From Mesobacillus campisalis (GTDB lineage: Bacteria; Bacillota; Bacilli; Bacillales; Cytobacillaceae), in the NCBI RefSeq assembly GCF_000986785.1, contig NZ_LAYY01000017.1, forward strand, positions 21,938-85,937: DNA of 64,000 nt, read 5' to 3'. The position numbers and the translations under genes were made by a program. The notes beneath the pieces are model-generated. The model saw only the letters and a program-made list of their open reading frames with translations, was not told where the DNA came from and made no database searches. Shown one piece after another: positions 8,376 to 17,968 of the stretch (the first letter of the stretch is position 1; each line of letters starts with the position of its first letter).

Positions 8376-8410
8376 AATTCAATTGTTGAAGCTTTCTAAA
8401 TACAAGTGCT

Positions 8411-8440
8411 ATTATCACACTGCGAATATTATTCTGTCAA
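8411..8440 (-). promoter_or_regulatory. mtnW promoter
   Basis: On the minus strand, TTGACA (8435-8440) and GATAAT (8411-8416) with an 18-base spacer, about 40 bases before the S-box aptamer. Confidence 0.75.
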
Positions 8441-8474
8441 CTAGGACACTTTTAAAAATTTATAAAAATAGTTA

Positions 8475-8504
8475 TTGACATTACCACGAGTGCAATGCTA
8501 GTAT
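8475..8504 (+). promoter_or_regulatory. mtnK promoter
   Basis: TTGACA at 8475-8480 and TAGTAT at 8499-8504, 18 bases apart, with TG placed one base before the -10 as an extended element. It fires away from the mtnW promoter 35 bases off. Confidence 0.75.
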
Positions 8505-8542
8505 TTTCCTCAAGCAAAACATCGAAATCTGAATACATGAAA

Positions 8543-8747
8543 CTCTTATCAAGAGCAGGCGGAGGGAGATTGGCCCGATGAAGCCCAGCAACCGACCGTA
8601 ATACCGTTGTGAAACGGGGCGCAGAGAATATGCGCCGGGATTTTCCCGCAAGGCACGGTGCTAATTCCATTCAGAAAGGATTCTTTCTGAGAGATGAGAG
8701 GCAAGGAATATATTCTTAGCCTCTTTCAGTGTGAAAGAGGCTTTTTA
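8543..8747 (+). promoter_or_regulatory. S-box (SAM-I) riboswitch upstream of mtnK
   Basis: CTCTTATCAAGAGCAGG at 8543, GGAGGGA, CCCGATGAAGCCCAGCAACC, GGTGCTAATTCC near 8658-8669 and GAGATGAGAGG closing P1 near 8691-8701. The P3 arm is enlarged by a GCGCAGAGAATATGCGC hairpin. A terminator AGCCTCTTTCA/TGAAAGAGGCT plus T run sits at 8718-8747. SAM is expected to cause termination before mtnK. Confidence 0.95.
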
Positions 8748-8802
8748 CTGTCTATCAATAAAAAACAGAATGATAAATGATTTTATGGAAGGAATGAAGG
8801 AC

Positions 8803-9987
8803 ATGGCGATTTTAGAAAAGCAGAAATATGAAGCATTGACAGAAGAAACCGCTGTACAGCTGGTAAAGGAACTAAACATCATTCCGGAGAGTGCGCAAGT
8901 AACCTGCCAGGAAATCGGCGATGGAAATCTTAACTATGTTTTTAAAATAAGGGATGAGGAAACAGGTAAAGGAGTTATCGTTAAACAGGCATTGCCTTAT
9001 GCCAAGGTGGTTGGGGAAAGCTGGCCGCTTACGCTAAAAAGGGCGACAATTGAAGCGAACGCCTTAAAAAAACACGGCGAATTCGTTCCGAATCTCGTTC
9101 CGAAAGTCTACGCCACAGACGAAAACCTGGCGATAACCATTATGGAAGATCTATCGCATCTGACCATTGCCCGTACGGGACTGATAAATGGAGAAGCTTA
9201 TCCGAAGCTATCTGGGGACATCGGGGAATACCTTGCCCGCACGCTGTTCTCAACATCCGATTTGGCTCTGCATCCTTTTGAAAAGAAAGCATTGGCCGTT
9301 GAATTCTCCAACCCTGAGCTTTGCAAGATTACCGAAGACCTAATCTTTACCGACCCATTCTTTGATCATGATACAAATGACTTTGAGCCGGAATTGCGCG
9401 GAGCTGTAGAAGGGTTATGGGAAAACAATCAACTGAGGCTTGAAGCTGCCAAGCTCAAGAAAAGTTTTGTCACGGAAGCGGAAGCGCTCCTGCACGGTGA
9501 CCTGCACAGCGGCAGCATCTTTGCGAGTGAAACTGAAACAAAAGTAATTGACCCCGAATTTGCTTTTTACGGACCAATCGGATTTGATATCGGTTTGTTC
9601 TTAGGCAATCTAGTCTTTCAAGTGATTGTAAGAGAAGGAGAGAAGAAGACAATCGTTCTTGATCATATTGAAAACACCTGGAATGTGTTCTCTTCTGTAT
9701 TATCACAATTATGGGAAAAGGAAAGTGTTGAACCATTCGCAAAAGTACCTGGGTATAAAGAGGCGTATTTCCAAAAAATATTCAGTGATACACTTGGATT
9801 TGCCGGCTGCGAACTGATTCGCCGCACCATCGGCCTTTCACATGTGAAAGACCTTGATGGCATAGAAGACAGTGAACAGCGCATCAGCGCCAAGAAAACG
9901 GCCTTGGCCACAGGCACAGCACTGATTTTGAAGCGAAATGAAATGACAGCAATTGAAGAAGTCATCACGTTCTTAAAGGAGAATTAA
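8803..9987 (+). CDS. mtnK: 5-methylthioribose kinase
   Basis: Phosphorylates 5-methylthioribose at C1 with ATP, entry step of the salvage of methylthioadenosine. The kinase fold is visible from [12 protein letters not shown] (glycine-rich loop), [27 protein letters not shown] (catalytic loop) and [16 protein letters not shown] (metal-binding segment). The ATG at 8803 (394 residues) has GGAAGG ten bases upstream and matches the usual length of about 397; earlier in-frame ATGs lie too close to that site. Two bases separate it from mtnA. Confidence 0.94.
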   Translation: MAILEKQKYEALTEETAVQLVKELNIIPESAQVTCQEIGDGNLNYVFKIRDEETGKGVIVKQALPYAKVVGESWPLTLKRATIEANALKKHGEFVPNLVPKVYATDENLAITIMEDLSHLTIARTGLINGEAYPKLSGDIGEYLARTLFSTSDLALHPFEKKALAVEFSNPELCKITEDLIFTDPFFDHDTNDFEPELRGAVEGLWENNQLRLEAAKLKKSFVTEAEALLHGDLHSGSIFASETETKVIDPEFAFYGPIGFDIGLFLGNLVFQVIVREGEKKTIVLDHIENTWNVFSSVLSQLWEKESVEPFAKVPGYKEAYFQKIFSDTLGFAGCELIRRTIGLSHVKDLDGIEDSEQRISAKKTALATGTALILKRNEMTAIEEVITFLKEN

Positions 9988-9989
9988 TT

Positions 9990-11021
9990 ATGTCCGTACC
10001 AACATCCATTAAGTGGGAAGACAACCAGCTTATTATTTTGGATCAGCAGAAATTGCCCCATGAAATGGTTTATCTTACCCTGAATTCAATAGAAGAAGTA
10101 TTCGATGCCATTGTAAAATTGAAGGTCCGCGGAGCACCAGCCATCGGCATTACCGCTGCCTATGGCCTTGCTTTGGGGGCGAGTCGTCATGAAACGGAAA
10201 AGCTAGACGATTTCCTTGAGCTGCTGCAGGAAGACTTCAGGTATCTGGGAAGCTCCCGTCCGACAGCGGTTAATTTGTTCTGGGCGCTTGAAAGGCTGAT
10301 GAGCGTTGCCCACAGCTCCACCAGCGTAAACGGAGCTAAGACGCTTTTGCTGGAAGAAGCGATCAAGATTCATGTTGAAGATGAAGCAACCTGCAAAAAG
10401 ATTGGCGAATTTGGATTATCCTTGCTTGAAAACCGCAGAAGGGTGATGACCATCTGCAATGCGGGCTCAATTGCGACAGCGAAATACGGGACGGCATTGG
10501 CGCCATTCCATCTAGGTGCTGAAAAGGGAAAAGAGTTCGATGTTTTTGCCTGTGAAACGCGGCCCGTCTACCAGGGCGCAAGGCTGACAGTTTGGGAGCT
10601 GCAGCAATCAGGTGTCCCCGTTACGCTGATCACTGACAGCATGGCCGCCCATACGATCCATTCAAAAGGAATTGAAGCCATCATCGTAGGTGCTGACCGC
10701 ATTGCGGCAAATGGCGATACAGCCAATAAAATTGGTACCCTGGGGCTGGCGATCCTCGCTAAGTCTTATAACATACCATTCTATGTGGCTGCCCCGTTTT
10801 CGACCTTCGATTTGTCCATTGACAGCGGTGCCCAAATTCCAATCGAGGAACGGAATTCAAGTGAAATCACCCATCTTGGTGAAATTGCGATCGCTCCAGA
10901 AAACACAAAGGTCTACAATCCAGCGTTTGATGTCACTCCTGCTGAATACATCACGGCCATCATTACGGAAAAAGGCATTATAAAGCCGGATTACAAAGAA
11001 AATATTGCGAAAATCCAGTAA
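9990..11021 (+). CDS. mtnA: Methylthioribose-1-phosphate isomerase
   Basis: Converts methylthioribose-1-phosphate to methylthioribulose-1-phosphate. The eIF2B-like isomerase motifs are present: KVRGAPAIG near residue 45, catalytic C156 in [10 protein letters not shown], and D236 in [11 protein letters not shown] (equivalent to C160 and D240 of B. subtilis MtnA). Length is 343 residues. Second gene of mtnKA, followed by a clean terminator. Together with mtnWXBD it completes the pathway from methylthioribose to the methionine keto-acid, apart from the first nucleosidase and last transaminase steps. Confidence 0.95.
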   Translation: MSVPTSIKWEDNQLIILDQQKLPHEMVYLTLNSIEEVFDAIVKLKVRGAPAIGITAAYGLALGASRHETEKLDDFLELLQEDFRYLGSSRPTAVNLFWALERLMSVAHSSTSVNGAKTLLLEEAIKIHVEDEATCKKIGEFGLSLLENRRRVMTICNAGSIATAKYGTALAPFHLGAEKGKEFDVFACETRPVYQGARLTVWELQQSGVPVTLITDSMAAHTIHSKGIEAIIVGADRIAANGDTANKIGTLGLAILAKSYNIPFYVAAPFSTFDLSIDSGAQIPIEERNSSEITHLGEIAIAPENTKVYNPAFDVTPAEYITAIITEKGIIKPDYKENIAKIQ

Positions 11022-11025
11022 CTAG

Positions 11026-11050
11026 AGGACAGGTCATCCTGTCCTTTTTA
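11026..11050 (+). terminator. mtnKA terminator
   Basis: AGGACAGG and CCTGTCCT form an eight-pair stem with a four-base loop and a TTTTTA tail. Confidence 0.9.
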
Positions 11051-11065
11051 TTTGGATTTTTGAAC

Positions 11066-11300
11066 TAACCCTAATCATTCCTAATGACGTAAAAAAGGGA
11101 AGGGTACGGTGAAGAATTTGTGCCAATCGCTCCTATTGACGCAAAAAAGGGAAAGGACGGCGGAGAATTTGCGCCAATCGCTTCCTATTGACGCAAAAAA
11201 GAGAGGGGAACGGCGGGGATTTGCGCTAATCGAACCTATTAACGCAAAAAAGAGAAGGGAAAAACGAAAATTTGCGCCAATCGCGCTTATTAACCAAAAA
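11066..11300. repeat. Degenerate 51-52-bp tandem repeat, five copies (array A)
   Basis: The AATC core recurs at 11073, 11125, 11176, 11228 and 11279, giving spacings of 52, 51, 52 and 51 bases. A typical unit reads TTTGCGCCAATCGC, TCCTATTGACGC, AAAAAAGGG, then AAGG-ACGGCGGAGAA. The first copy is the most diverged. It starts just after the mtnA terminator. The frame open through it (about 64 codons, basic repeated peptide) is a by-product of the repeat, without a ribosome binding site, and is not called a gene. Confidence 0.8.
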
Positions 11301-11396
11301 TAGGTTGTCTGTAAATTAGTGGGAACTTTATTCAGTGATTATTTTACAGTGTACCTGTACATATATTGATACAAAACAGGTGAGGAGAATTATAAA

Positions 11397-11669
11397 ATGA
11401 GAACTGAATGGAATCCGCAATTCCAAAAAGATGTTACTAATAATCAGAACGATGTCCGAGTGAACAATACCCTGCAGCTGACCATTCATTTTGGCGATGC
11501 CCTCAATATCGCAGGCCTTATTGTGGGAATCTACCTTTTTAAAAAGCTGATAGCTGCCAGGAAGAAACCTTCTGACGTATCTCTTGAAAACACATCCAAA
11601 CCAACCGTGGAGCCAGCTGAACTATTTTACTATGAGCCAGTTCCAACTTCCAAATATTCCATCCATTAG
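11397..11669 (+). CDS. Hypothetical single-pass membrane protein, 90 aa
   Basis: A good GTGAGGAG ribosome binding site stands before the ATG. The 90-residue product is polar at its start (many Asn, Gln), has one hydrophobic stretch (residues about 38-52, ALNIAGLIVGIYLF) followed by KKLIAARKK, then a Pro/Glu-rich tail ending in YYEPVPTS. The basic residues after the segment suggest the C-terminus stays inside. I do not recognise a family. It lies between array A and the TPP riboswitch, as a single gene. Confidence 0.6.
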   Translation: MRTEWNPQFQKDVTNNQNDVRVNNTLQLTIHFGDALNIAGLIVGIYLFKKLIAARKKPSDVSLENTSKPTVEPAELFYYEPVPTSKYSIH

Positions 11670-11761
11670 GTCTTAGGCACATGCAAAAACAAAATAGGGC
11701 TTTCAATGTAAGAATTGTATGATAATATAAAGATAAATAAAAAATGAATAGTTCATTTACC

Positions 11762-11873
11762 ACTAGGGGTGCCTTTACGGATAAATGGTCATTTATCCAA
11801 AAAGGCTGAGATCAAAGTGCGACTTTGGGACTCTAAGAACCTGATCTGGTTTGCACCAGCGGAGGGAAGTGGC
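11762..11873 (+). promoter_or_regulatory. TPP riboswitch (THI box)
   Basis: The aptamer has the standard segments: ACTAGGGGTGCC, a GGATAAATGGTCATTTATCC helix, AGGCTGAGATCAAAG, GACTCTAAGAACCTGATCTGG, and GCACCAGCGGAGGGAAGT. It binds thiamine pyrophosphate. A terminator follows at 11906-11942, so high TPP should stop transcription of the tenI-thiOSGF operon. Confidence 0.97.
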
Positions 11874-11905
11874 GTCGTAAAAATGTCGACAGCATTCAGC
11901 ATACA

Positions 11906-11942
11906 ACCACTTTCTTTAAGCTATAAGGAAAGTGGTTTTTTA
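11906..11942 (+). terminator. Expression-platform terminator of the TPP riboswitch
   Basis: CCACTTTC and GAAAGTGG close a hairpin (11907-11935) followed by a run of T. It ends 22 bases before the tenI start. Confidence 0.85.
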
Positions 11943-11964
11943 TTTGCCAAAAAGGAGGCTGAAA

Positions 11965-12579
11965 GTGGGGGAAACACAACTGCATCTTATTTCGACGGGC
12001 AGGCAGCCGGTCGGGAGGTTTGCCAGAATTGCAAAGGAAATCCAGGCATATGTTGATTTTTTTCACCTAAGGGAAAAGCATTTGAGTGCACGGCAGCTCT
12101 ATCAGGCTGTAACCCTTTTAATCGAAAATGGAATCCCGCCTGCTAAAATCATCATCAACGACAGGGTGGATGTCGCCTGGGCGGTGAAAGCATACGGTGT
12201 CCAGCTTGCTTTTCACAGTTTGGATGTGAAGGTGGTCAAACATTCCTTCCCGGAGATGGCGGTCGGAGCTTCGGTCCATTCTCTTAAGGAAGCCAGGGAG
12301 GCTTTCCAGGATGGGGCCGATTTTGGAATTTTTGGCCATATCTTCGAGACAAGTTCAAAACCGGGGCTCGCACCAAAAGGTCTTGAAGAATTAAAGTGTG
12401 TTACAGCGAATACAAATCTGCCCATTATTGCAATTGGCGGGATAAAACCTTCCAATTGCAGAGAGGTTATTCAGGCAGGGGCACATGGGATTGCGGTAAT
12501 GTCGGGTATCCTGGAAGCAGAGAACCCTTTACAAAAAGCAAAAGAGTACCGTCAGTATTTGGGAGGGAGAAATTCATGA
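11965..12579 (+). CDS. tenI: Thiazole tautomerase TenI
   Basis: TIM-barrel protein of the thiamine-phosphate synthase family that aromatises the thiazole tautomer made by ThiG. The GTG at 11965 is preferred: AAAGGAGG ends seven bases upstream and the product is then 204 residues, as for TenI (205). Signatures are FFHLREKHLSARQ, IIINDRVDVA, GIFGHIFETSSKPGLAPKG and IAIGGIKPSN. TenI rather than ThiE is supported by the operon order tenI-thiO-thiS-thiG-thiF as in B. subtilis; tenA, which precedes tenI there, is absent. The stop overlaps the thiO start (ATGA). Confidence 0.9.
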   Translation: MGETQLHLISTGRQPVGRFARIAKEIQAYVDFFHLREKHLSARQLYQAVTLLIENGIPPAKIIINDRVDVAWAVKAYGVQLAFHSLDVKVVKHSFPEMAVGASVHSLKEAREAFQDGADFGIFGHIFETSSKPGLAPKGLEELKCVTANTNLPIIAIGGIKPSNCREVIQAGAHGIAVMSGILEAENPLQKAKEYRQYLGGRNS

Positions 12580-13700
12580 CCTATATATATGACTCTATCA
12601 TTGTTGGAGGAGGCGTGATTGGCGGCAGCATCGCCTTTCATTTGGCCAGGAGGGGCAAAAAGGTCCTTTTGCTGGAAAAGAATGTCCTGGCAGGAGAATC
12701 TTCCCGGGCCGCTGCCGGCATGCTGGGGGCCCAGGCAGAATTGGAAAGCAGCAGCCCGCTGTTTCCATTAGCCAAAAAAAGCAGGGAGATGTTTCCGAAT
12801 ATAGCTGCGGCATTAAAGGAACTGAGCGGGATGGATATTGAACTCGTCAACAAGGGGATGTTCAAGGTTGCCTTGAATGATGAGCAAGCTGAAGAATTGA
12901 AACGGAAAGTTGAAATCCACCGAAGCCACGGTGAACAAGCGGATTGGCTTTCAGCCGAAGACGTTAAAAATCACGAGCCTTTGCTCTCACATTCGGTTTT
13001 GGGAGCGATGTTCCTGCCAAAAGATGGCCAGGTTTCGGCTCACCGGCTTTCATTGGCCTTCTTTAGTGCCGCGGCGGTTTTAGGAGCGGAAGTGAAGGAA
13101 TTTGCTGCCGTCCATACCTTCCTTATCGAAAAAGATCGGGTCAACGGTGTCAGAACCAATTGTGGTGACTACTTCAGCGAAAATGTCATTGTCGCCAGCG
13201 GAGCTTGGAGTGCCGAGCTGCTTAAAGATTTCGGCATGGTGCTGGATACTTATCCGGTTAAGGGAGAGTGCTTCTCGGTTGTCACAACCCGGCCCCTGCT
13301 CGAAAAGACAATCTTTGCAAAGGGCTGCTACCTCGTCCCTAAAGCAGGAGGCAGAACTATAGTCGGGGCGACCGAACATCCTCATACTTTTAATAAAAAG
13401 GTGTCGGTGGCAGGAGTATTTTCGTTGATGGATAAAGCAAGGAGGATTGTGCCGTCCATCGTTGATTCCGAACTGGAGTGCACATGGGCAGGCATCCGTC
13501 CGCAGACTGGGGATGGCTTGCCGTACCTGGGAGAACATCCCAAGTACCGCGGGCTTTTTATTGCTGCCGGGCACTTCCGGAATGGCATCTTGCTTTCACC
13601 GATAACCGGTGAGCTTGCCGCCCAATGGGCAGATGGCCAGGCTGTGCCAGAACTTGAGCCATTCCGTGTGGACCGTTCGTTTCCATCTTTTATTACATAA
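12576..13700 (+). CDS. thiO: Glycine oxidase
   Basis: FAD enzyme oxidising glycine to the imine (dehydroglycine) used to build the thiazole of thiamine. The Rossmann motif IIVGGGVIGGSIAFHLA sits at residues about 8-24, and the C-terminal WAGIRPQTGDGLPYLG and HFRNGILLSPITG segments are typical of the DAO family. The start at 12576 overlaps the tenI stop by four bases and has GGGAGG upstream; the product is 374 residues. In-frame codons further upstream lie inside tenI and are not used. Confidence 0.93.
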   Translation: MTYIYDSIIVGGGVIGGSIAFHLARRGKKVLLLEKNVLAGESSRAAAGMLGAQAELESSSPLFPLAKKSREMFPNIAAALKELSGMDIELVNKGMFKVALNDEQAEELKRKVEIHRSHGEQADWLSAEDVKNHEPLLSHSVLGAMFLPKDGQVSAHRLSLAFFSAAAVLGAEVKEFAAVHTFLIEKDRVNGVRTNCGDYFSENVIVASGAWSAELLKDFGMVLDTYPVKGECFSVVTTRPLLEKTIFAKGCYLVPKAGGRTIVGATEHPHTFNKKVSVAGVFSLMDKARRIVPSIVDSELECTWAGIRPQTGDGLPYLGEHPKYRGLFIAAGHFRNGILLSPITGELAAQWADGQAVPELEPFRVDRSFPSFIT

Positions 13701-13713
13701 GGGAGTGAGTTTT

Positions 13714-13917
13714 ATGCAGTTAATCATTAATGGTGAAACGGTAAGCGTACCTTCGAGTGTCGGGAATGTTTCCCAGCTTTTGGAGCATTACGGCATCAAT
13801 CAAAAGGTTGCCATTGTGGAGTTGAATCAGGATATTTTGGAGAAAAGCAGACATGGGGAAACAGCACTTGCAGATGGGGATAAAATTGAGATTGTTCATT
13901 TTGTAGGAGGCGGATGA
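13714..13917 (+). CDS. thiS: Thiamine sulfur-carrier protein ThiS
   Basis: Ubiquitin-like sulfur carrier of 67 residues ending in the required Gly-Gly (FVGGG). ThiF adenylates that end and it is then converted to a thiocarboxylate which gives its sulfur to ThiG. The ATG at 13714 follows GGGAGTGAG. One base separates its stop from the thiG start. Confidence 0.95.
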   Translation: MQLIINGETVSVPSSVGNVSQLLEHYGINQKVAIVELNQDILEKSRHGETALADGDKIEIVHFVGGG

Positions 13918-13918
13918 T

Positions 13919-14686
13919 ATGTTAAAAATTGGACCGTATTCATTTAAATCAAGATTATTGCTCGGAACAGGCAAGTACCCGGATTTTGATGTCCAAAAAG
14001 CAGCGGTTGAAAAATCACAGACAGAAATTTTAACGTTTGCGGTCAGAAGAATGAATATATTTGAAGCAAGCCAGCCTAATTTCCTGGAAAACCTTGAGGT
14101 GGAAAAATATACATTGCTTCCGAACACCGCCGGCGCAAAAACTGCCGAAGAGGCTGTCAGAATCGCCAAACTGGCACGGGCTTCCGGTCTGTGCGATATG
14201 ATCAAGGTAGAGGTGATCGGCTGCCAAAAAACATTGCTGCCCGATCCGGTGGAAACGCTAAAGGCTTCGGAGGAGCTGTTAAAAGAGGGGTTCATCGTTC
14301 TCCCGTACACATCTGATGATGTTCTCCTTGCCAAGCGCCTGGAGGAACTTGGCTGCCATGCAATTATGCCTGGAGCATCGCCAATCGGGTCCGGCCAGGG
14401 AATTCTCAATCCTTTGAATCTTCGCTTTATCATTGAACAGTCAGCTGTACCTGTCATTGTGGATGCGGGTATTGGTACTCCTTCGGATGCTGCGATTGCA
14501 ATGGAGCTGGGGGCAGACGGTGTATTGCTTAACACAGCTGTATCAGGTGCTGGTGATCCCGTCAAGATGGCGAAAGCAATGAAACTTGCCATCGAAGCAG
14601 GGCGATTGGGCTTTGAGGCAGGGAGGATACCAAAGAAAATCTATGCGACAGCAAGCAGTCCGACGGAAGGGCTGAGCGTGGGTTGA
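13919..14686 (+). CDS. thiG: Thiazole synthase
   Basis: Assembles the thiazole phosphate from deoxyxylulose-5-phosphate, dehydroglycine and ThiS thiocarboxylate. The Schiff-base lysine is K96 in [46 protein letters not shown] and [12 protein letters not shown] are characteristic. Full length at 255 residues. Its last four bases overlap the thiF start. Confidence 0.96.
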   Translation: MLKIGPYSFKSRLLLGTGKYPDFDVQKAAVEKSQTEILTFAVRRMNIFEASQPNFLENLEVEKYTLLPNTAGAKTAEEAVRIAKLARASGLCDMIKVEVIGCQKTLLPDPVETLKASEELLKEGFIVLPYTSDDVLLAKRLEELGCHAIMPGASPIGSGQGILNPLNLRFIIEQSAVPVIVDAGIGTPSDAAIAMELGADGVLLNTAVSGAGDPVKMAKAMKLAIEAGRLGFEAGRIPKKIYATASSPTEGLSVG

Positions 14687-15702
14687 GCGGACGTTATTCA
14701 CGCCAGGAACTTTTTGCGCCAATTGGCTTGGAAGGACAAGCAAAAATACGCAGGAAACATGTGCTGGTAGTTGGAGCCGGAGCGCTTGGAACCGGCAGTG
14801 CCGAAGCGCTTGTCAGGGCAGGGATAGGAAAACTGACGATTGTTGACCGCGATTATGTCGAATGGAGCAATCTGCAAAGGCAGCAGCTATATACTGAGGA
14901 AGATGCCCAAAACCAGGTGCCAAAAGCAATCGCCGCCGAGAACAGGCTGAAAAGGCTGAACTCTGAAGTGCGGATTGATGCGCAAGTGTGCGACGTGGGT
15001 CCGGAAGAGCTGGAGAGGCTTGTAGAGGGCGTTGACCTGATTATGGATGCAACTGATAATTTTGATATCAGGATGATGGTGAATGACGTTTCACAGAAAT
15101 ACAGAATTCCCTGGATTTACGGTGCCTGTGTGGGCAGCTACGGAATCAGCTACACCATCCGGCCGGGGATTACCCCTTGTTTGAATTGCCTTTTGGAAAG
15201 TGTCCCGCTGGGAGGTGCGACCTGTGATACAGCAGGGATTATCAGCCCTGCTGTACAAACGGTTGTGGCTCATCAGGTGACGGAAGCGTTGAAGATGCTT
15301 GTGGAGGATTACGATTCACTCAGGAATAAACTGGTATCCTTTGATTTGTGGAAGAACCGGAATTCTTCCATAAATGTGCAGGGAGTGAAAAATGCCAGCT
15401 GTTTGTCCTGCGGTCCGGGAAGGACCTACCCGTTTCTTAGCTATGAAAACCAGACGAGAACCGCCGTATTATGCGGAAGGGATACAGTCCAGCTTCGGCC
15501 GGCGGGAAAAGTGGATCGTGATTTGGAGCAGCTTGAAGCCTTGCTTAAGTCTCAGACAGAAAACATCCAGCGCAATCCATACCTGCTTTCATTCTCTATA
15601 GAATCCCGCCGTCTGGTCGTGTTCAAGGACGGACGCGTTCTAGTCCATGGCACAAAAGACACGGCTGAAGCAAGAAGCTTATACCATCGCTACCTTGGGT
15701 AG
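14683..15702 (+). CDS. thiF: ThiS adenylyltransferase ThiF
   Basis: E1-like enzyme activating the C-terminus of ThiS with ATP. A TTG start at 14683 overlaps the thiG stop, with GGAAGGG upstream. Features: nucleotide loop VVGAGALG (residues 29-36), MDATDNF with D125, zinc cysteines C166/C169 and C240/C243, and C181 in GATCDTAG at the place of the ThiF/MoeB active cysteine. Length is 339 residues. Being in the thi operon argues for ThiF over MoeB. thiD, which follows thiF in B. subtilis, is absent; a terminator follows. Confidence 0.93.
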   Translation: MSGRYSRQELFAPIGLEGQAKIRRKHVLVVGAGALGTGSAEALVRAGIGKLTIVDRDYVEWSNLQRQQLYTEEDAQNQVPKAIAAENRLKRLNSEVRIDAQVCDVGPEELERLVEGVDLIMDATDNFDIRMMVNDVSQKYRIPWIYGACVGSYGISYTIRPGITPCLNCLLESVPLGGATCDTAGIISPAVQTVVAHQVTEALKMLVEDYDSLRNKLVSFDLWKNRNSSINVQGVKNASCLSCGPGRTYPFLSYENQTRTAVLCGRDTVQLRPAGKVDRDLEQLEALLKSQTENIQRNPYLLSFSIESRRLVVFKDGRVLVHGTKDTAEARSLYHRYLG

Positions 15703-15738
15703 AATGATGTCTCAATATGTGTATCTCTAAACCAAATC

Positions 15739-15768
15739 AAGGACAAGGGCATCGTCCCTTGTCCTTTC
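15739..15768 (+). terminator. thi operon terminator
   Basis: AAGGACAAGGG and CCCTTGTCCTT pair around a short loop, between the converging thiF and M42 peptidase genes. Confidence 0.8.
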
Positions 15769-15778
15769 GCATGCAAGC

Positions 15779-16828
15779 TTATAATATCATTTCAGATTGG
15801 ATGTAATGATAAAGCAATTTCCCCGTATTTTCAATCGACTCTTGATGGGTCCTTTCAAAGGCATGAGAGGAATCGATTCCCGGCCCAACCAGACCATGTA
15901 TAATATCATTTCCGGAACGGATGGCCGCGGAAGCATCGGAACCGTAGTAAGGATAAATGTCTAGCTTATAGCCTATGCCATTTTCAATCGCAAGCCGGGT
16001 CAGCCTTTTCCGAAGTTCATAGTGGTAGGGGCCGCTGGCATCTTTCACGCAGATGGAAACAGTGTACTCATCTGTAGACTGGCCGTCGCCGATGGCTCCC
16101 ATATCGACAGCCAGATATTCCACGGTTTCAGGGCTGATGTTGCTATTCCCGCCATACCCGATTTCTTCATTATTGGAAATGAGGAAGTGGGTGGTATAAG
16201 GCAGCTCCATATTTTCACTTTTAATTTGTTTTATCAGCTGAAGCAGGATTGCGACACTCGCTTTATCGTCCAGATGCCGGGATTTAATGAAGCCTGAGGG
16301 CGTAATCTGCACTCTGGGATCAAAAGAGACAAAATCGCCTACCTCAATGCCCAGGGCTCTTACATCACTGGCATTATGTACTTTTTCATCCAGGCGCACT
16401 TCCATATTTTCCTGGTTCCGGGAAGCTTTATCGGCATCCTTATAGACATGGACCGAGGTTTGGTGCATTAAAATCGTTCCTGTGAATCTTTTGCCCGAGG
16501 ATGTTTCAATCTCGCAATACTCGCCTTCAATCGAGTTGAACTTAAAGCCCCCAATCAGATCAAGCTTTAGTCTGCCGCTGGGCTTGATCTCTTTCACAAT
16601 CGCCCCAAGCGTATCCACATGGGCGGTCAGCATTCTGTGGTTTTGATCATCCTTGCCTGGGATGGTTGCGATGAGTCCGCCTTTTCGGTTCCTTTTCGTC
16701 TCGACCTTCCATTCATGAAGGAGTTTTTCCACAAAAGTGATCACTTCATTGGTATTGCCGGATGGACTGGGAATCAGGACCAAATTTTTTAACAAACTAA
16801 TTGTTTCTTCTGTATCAGGATAAGCCAT
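15779..16828 (-). CDS. M42-family (glutamyl) aminopeptidase-like protein
   Basis: Predicted cytoplasmic dizinc aminopeptidase of the M42 family (FrvX/YsdC/PepA-type), 349 residues. Metal ligand motifs occur in order: AHVDTLGA, RHLDDKAS, NNEEIGYGG with the catalytic and bridging Glu pair, AVDMGAIG, and SSHAFERTH. The family forms dodecameric shells and trims peptides; deblocking, glutamyl and cellulase-like names in annotation come from homologs. It has its own promoter region (16829-16952) and is a single gene. Substrate cannot be read from sequence. Confidence 0.85.
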   Translation of the reverse strand: MAYPDTEETISLLKNLVLIPSPSGNTNEVITFVEKLLHEWKVETKRNRKGGLIATIPGKDDQNHRMLTAHVDTLGAIVKEIKPSGRLKLDLIGGFKFNSIEGEYCEIETSSGKRFTGTILMHQTSVHVYKDADKASRNQENMEVRLDEKVHNASDVRALGIEVGDFVSFDPRVQITPSGFIKSRHLDDKASVAILLQLIKQIKSENMELPYTTHFLISNNEEIGYGGNSNISPETVEYLAVDMGAIGDGQSTDEYTVSICVKDASGPYHYELRKRLTRLAIENGIGYKLDIYPYYGSDASAAIRSGNDIIHGLVGPGIDSSHAFERTHQESIENTGKLLYHYIQSEMIL

Positions 16829-16952
16829 GTAATGCTCCTCTCCATAAAATCATTTGGAGTATATTATATCGTTTTATCGCGAAGGAAGATAGAAGCCTAA
16901 CATGCTCCATTGTATGGTATATTCAGAACAAGACTGAAAAAGGAGAATATAT

Positions 16953-17513
16953 ATGGATCCAAGGATGAAGTGGAATTCCAAATATAAAGAACGCTTGATT
17001 CAGGCTGAACTCCCTAAGCCCAACCCCAGATTGGCAAGACTGGTTTCAGGCTTAAACGGAGGGGACGCCCTTGATATCGCCTGTGGACTGGGAGGGAACA
17101 GCCTGTTCTTAGCGGAGCAGGGCTTTGAAGTGGATGCCCTGGACATTTCCGATATCGCCGTAAGCCATGTCCAGGAACAGGCGGCAAGACTTGAGATCCC
17201 CATTAACGCCCGAAGAGCAGACCTCAGGGAATTGGACAATCCCGCCTTCGTGAAAGAATCCTATGACCTTATAGTCATCACCTACTATCTGGACCGGACG
17301 CTTTTTCCCCTGGTGAAGTCGCTTTTAAAAGAAAATGGCCATTTTTTCATGGAAACATTCTATCAATCACCATCTATGGAAAACGGGAAAGTATCCAATC
17401 AGTTTAAGCTGCGGCCGAGAGAACTTTTGTCACAGTTTCACGAGTGCCAGATTCTTCATTATGAAGAAAATGAAAGGGAAGGTGTGCAGACACTGTATTG
17501 CCGGAAGAGTTAG
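16953..17513 (+). CDS. Class I SAM-dependent methyltransferase (TehB-like)
   Basis: 186-residue methyltransferase preceded by AAAGGAGA. The SAM loop is ALDIACGLGGNSLFLAEQG near residues 37-55, with the acidic DALDISD at the end of strand 2 and an LIVITYYLDRTLFPLVKSLL segment for motifs IV-V. The short single-domain layout resembles the TehB/thiopurine methyltransferase group. Substrate unknown. Single gene converging with the SET-domain gene. Confidence 0.8.
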   Translation: MDPRMKWNSKYKERLIQAELPKPNPRLARLVSGLNGGDALDIACGLGGNSLFLAEQGFEVDALDISDIAVSHVQEQAARLEIPINARRADLRELDNPAFVKESYDLIVITYYLDRTLFPLVKSLLKENGHFFMETFYQSPSMENGKVSNQFKLRPRELLSQFHECQILHYEENEREGVQTLYCRKS

Positions 17514-17549
17514 ATAGAGGTTTTTTCTTTCAAACCATGACAAATTGAA

Positions 17550-17586
17550 ACAAAAATAAAAGTGGAACATTCTCCTGTTCCACTTT
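17550..17586 (-). terminator. Terminator of the SET-domain gene
   Basis: AAAGTGGAACA and TGTTCCACTTT (17559-17586) make an eleven-pair stem; the T-rich tail is best on the minus strand, but the hairpin can serve both converging genes. Confidence 0.8.
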
Positions 17587-17593
17587 CCGGCCA

Positions 17594-17968
17594 TTATTCA
17601 TTAAACCACAATGGATCCTGGTTCTCTTCATCCCCGTTGTAGTTAATCAATACTTCTTCGCCCTCTTTTATATCTTTGTAAGCATAAAAATCGAATGTAT
17701 GGTTATCGAAGTTGATTTCATAGGTGGCGTTTGGCGTATAAGAGTGGTTAAACAGCATTCCGTATCCGAGGAGGATAGCGGTGTGGTTGATGCCGTATTC
17801 AAAGGCATAATCCGCCAGGAGTGTTTTCTCGATATGGACATGCTCCTTGTTTGGATAGGCAATCACGGGGGCTTCATGAATCAATTCGCCCTTTTTAATA
17901 TCACGTATTGCGAAAACCCCTCTATTGAACTCACCGTTGCTGAGTTTTGAAGCTTTTATTTCGATCAT
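17594..17968 (-). CDS. Small SET-domain protein
   Basis: 124-residue protein almost wholly made of a SET fold: NRGVFAIRDIKKGELI (first SET motif), LLGYGMLFNHSYTPNATYE (the N-H-S cofactor and pseudoknot motif) and GEEVLINYNGDEE. SET proteins are usually lysine methyltransferases; small bacterial ones methylate unknown targets or are uncharacterised. The ATG follows GCAGGTGA. No operon partner. Predicted function is protein lysine methylation, target not inferable. Confidence 0.8.
   Translation of the reverse strand: MIEIKASKLSNGEFNRGVFAIRDIKKGELIHEAPVIAYPNKEHVHIEKTLLADYAFEYGINHTAILLGYGMLFNHSYTPNATYEINFDNHTFDFYAYKDIKEGEEVLINYNGDEENQDPLWFNE

Noticed and set aside
11109..11303. Open frame for a 64-residue basic repetitive peptide
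   Set aside because: It runs exactly through the 51-52-bp repeat array, has no ribosome binding site, and its repeats come from the DNA repeat.
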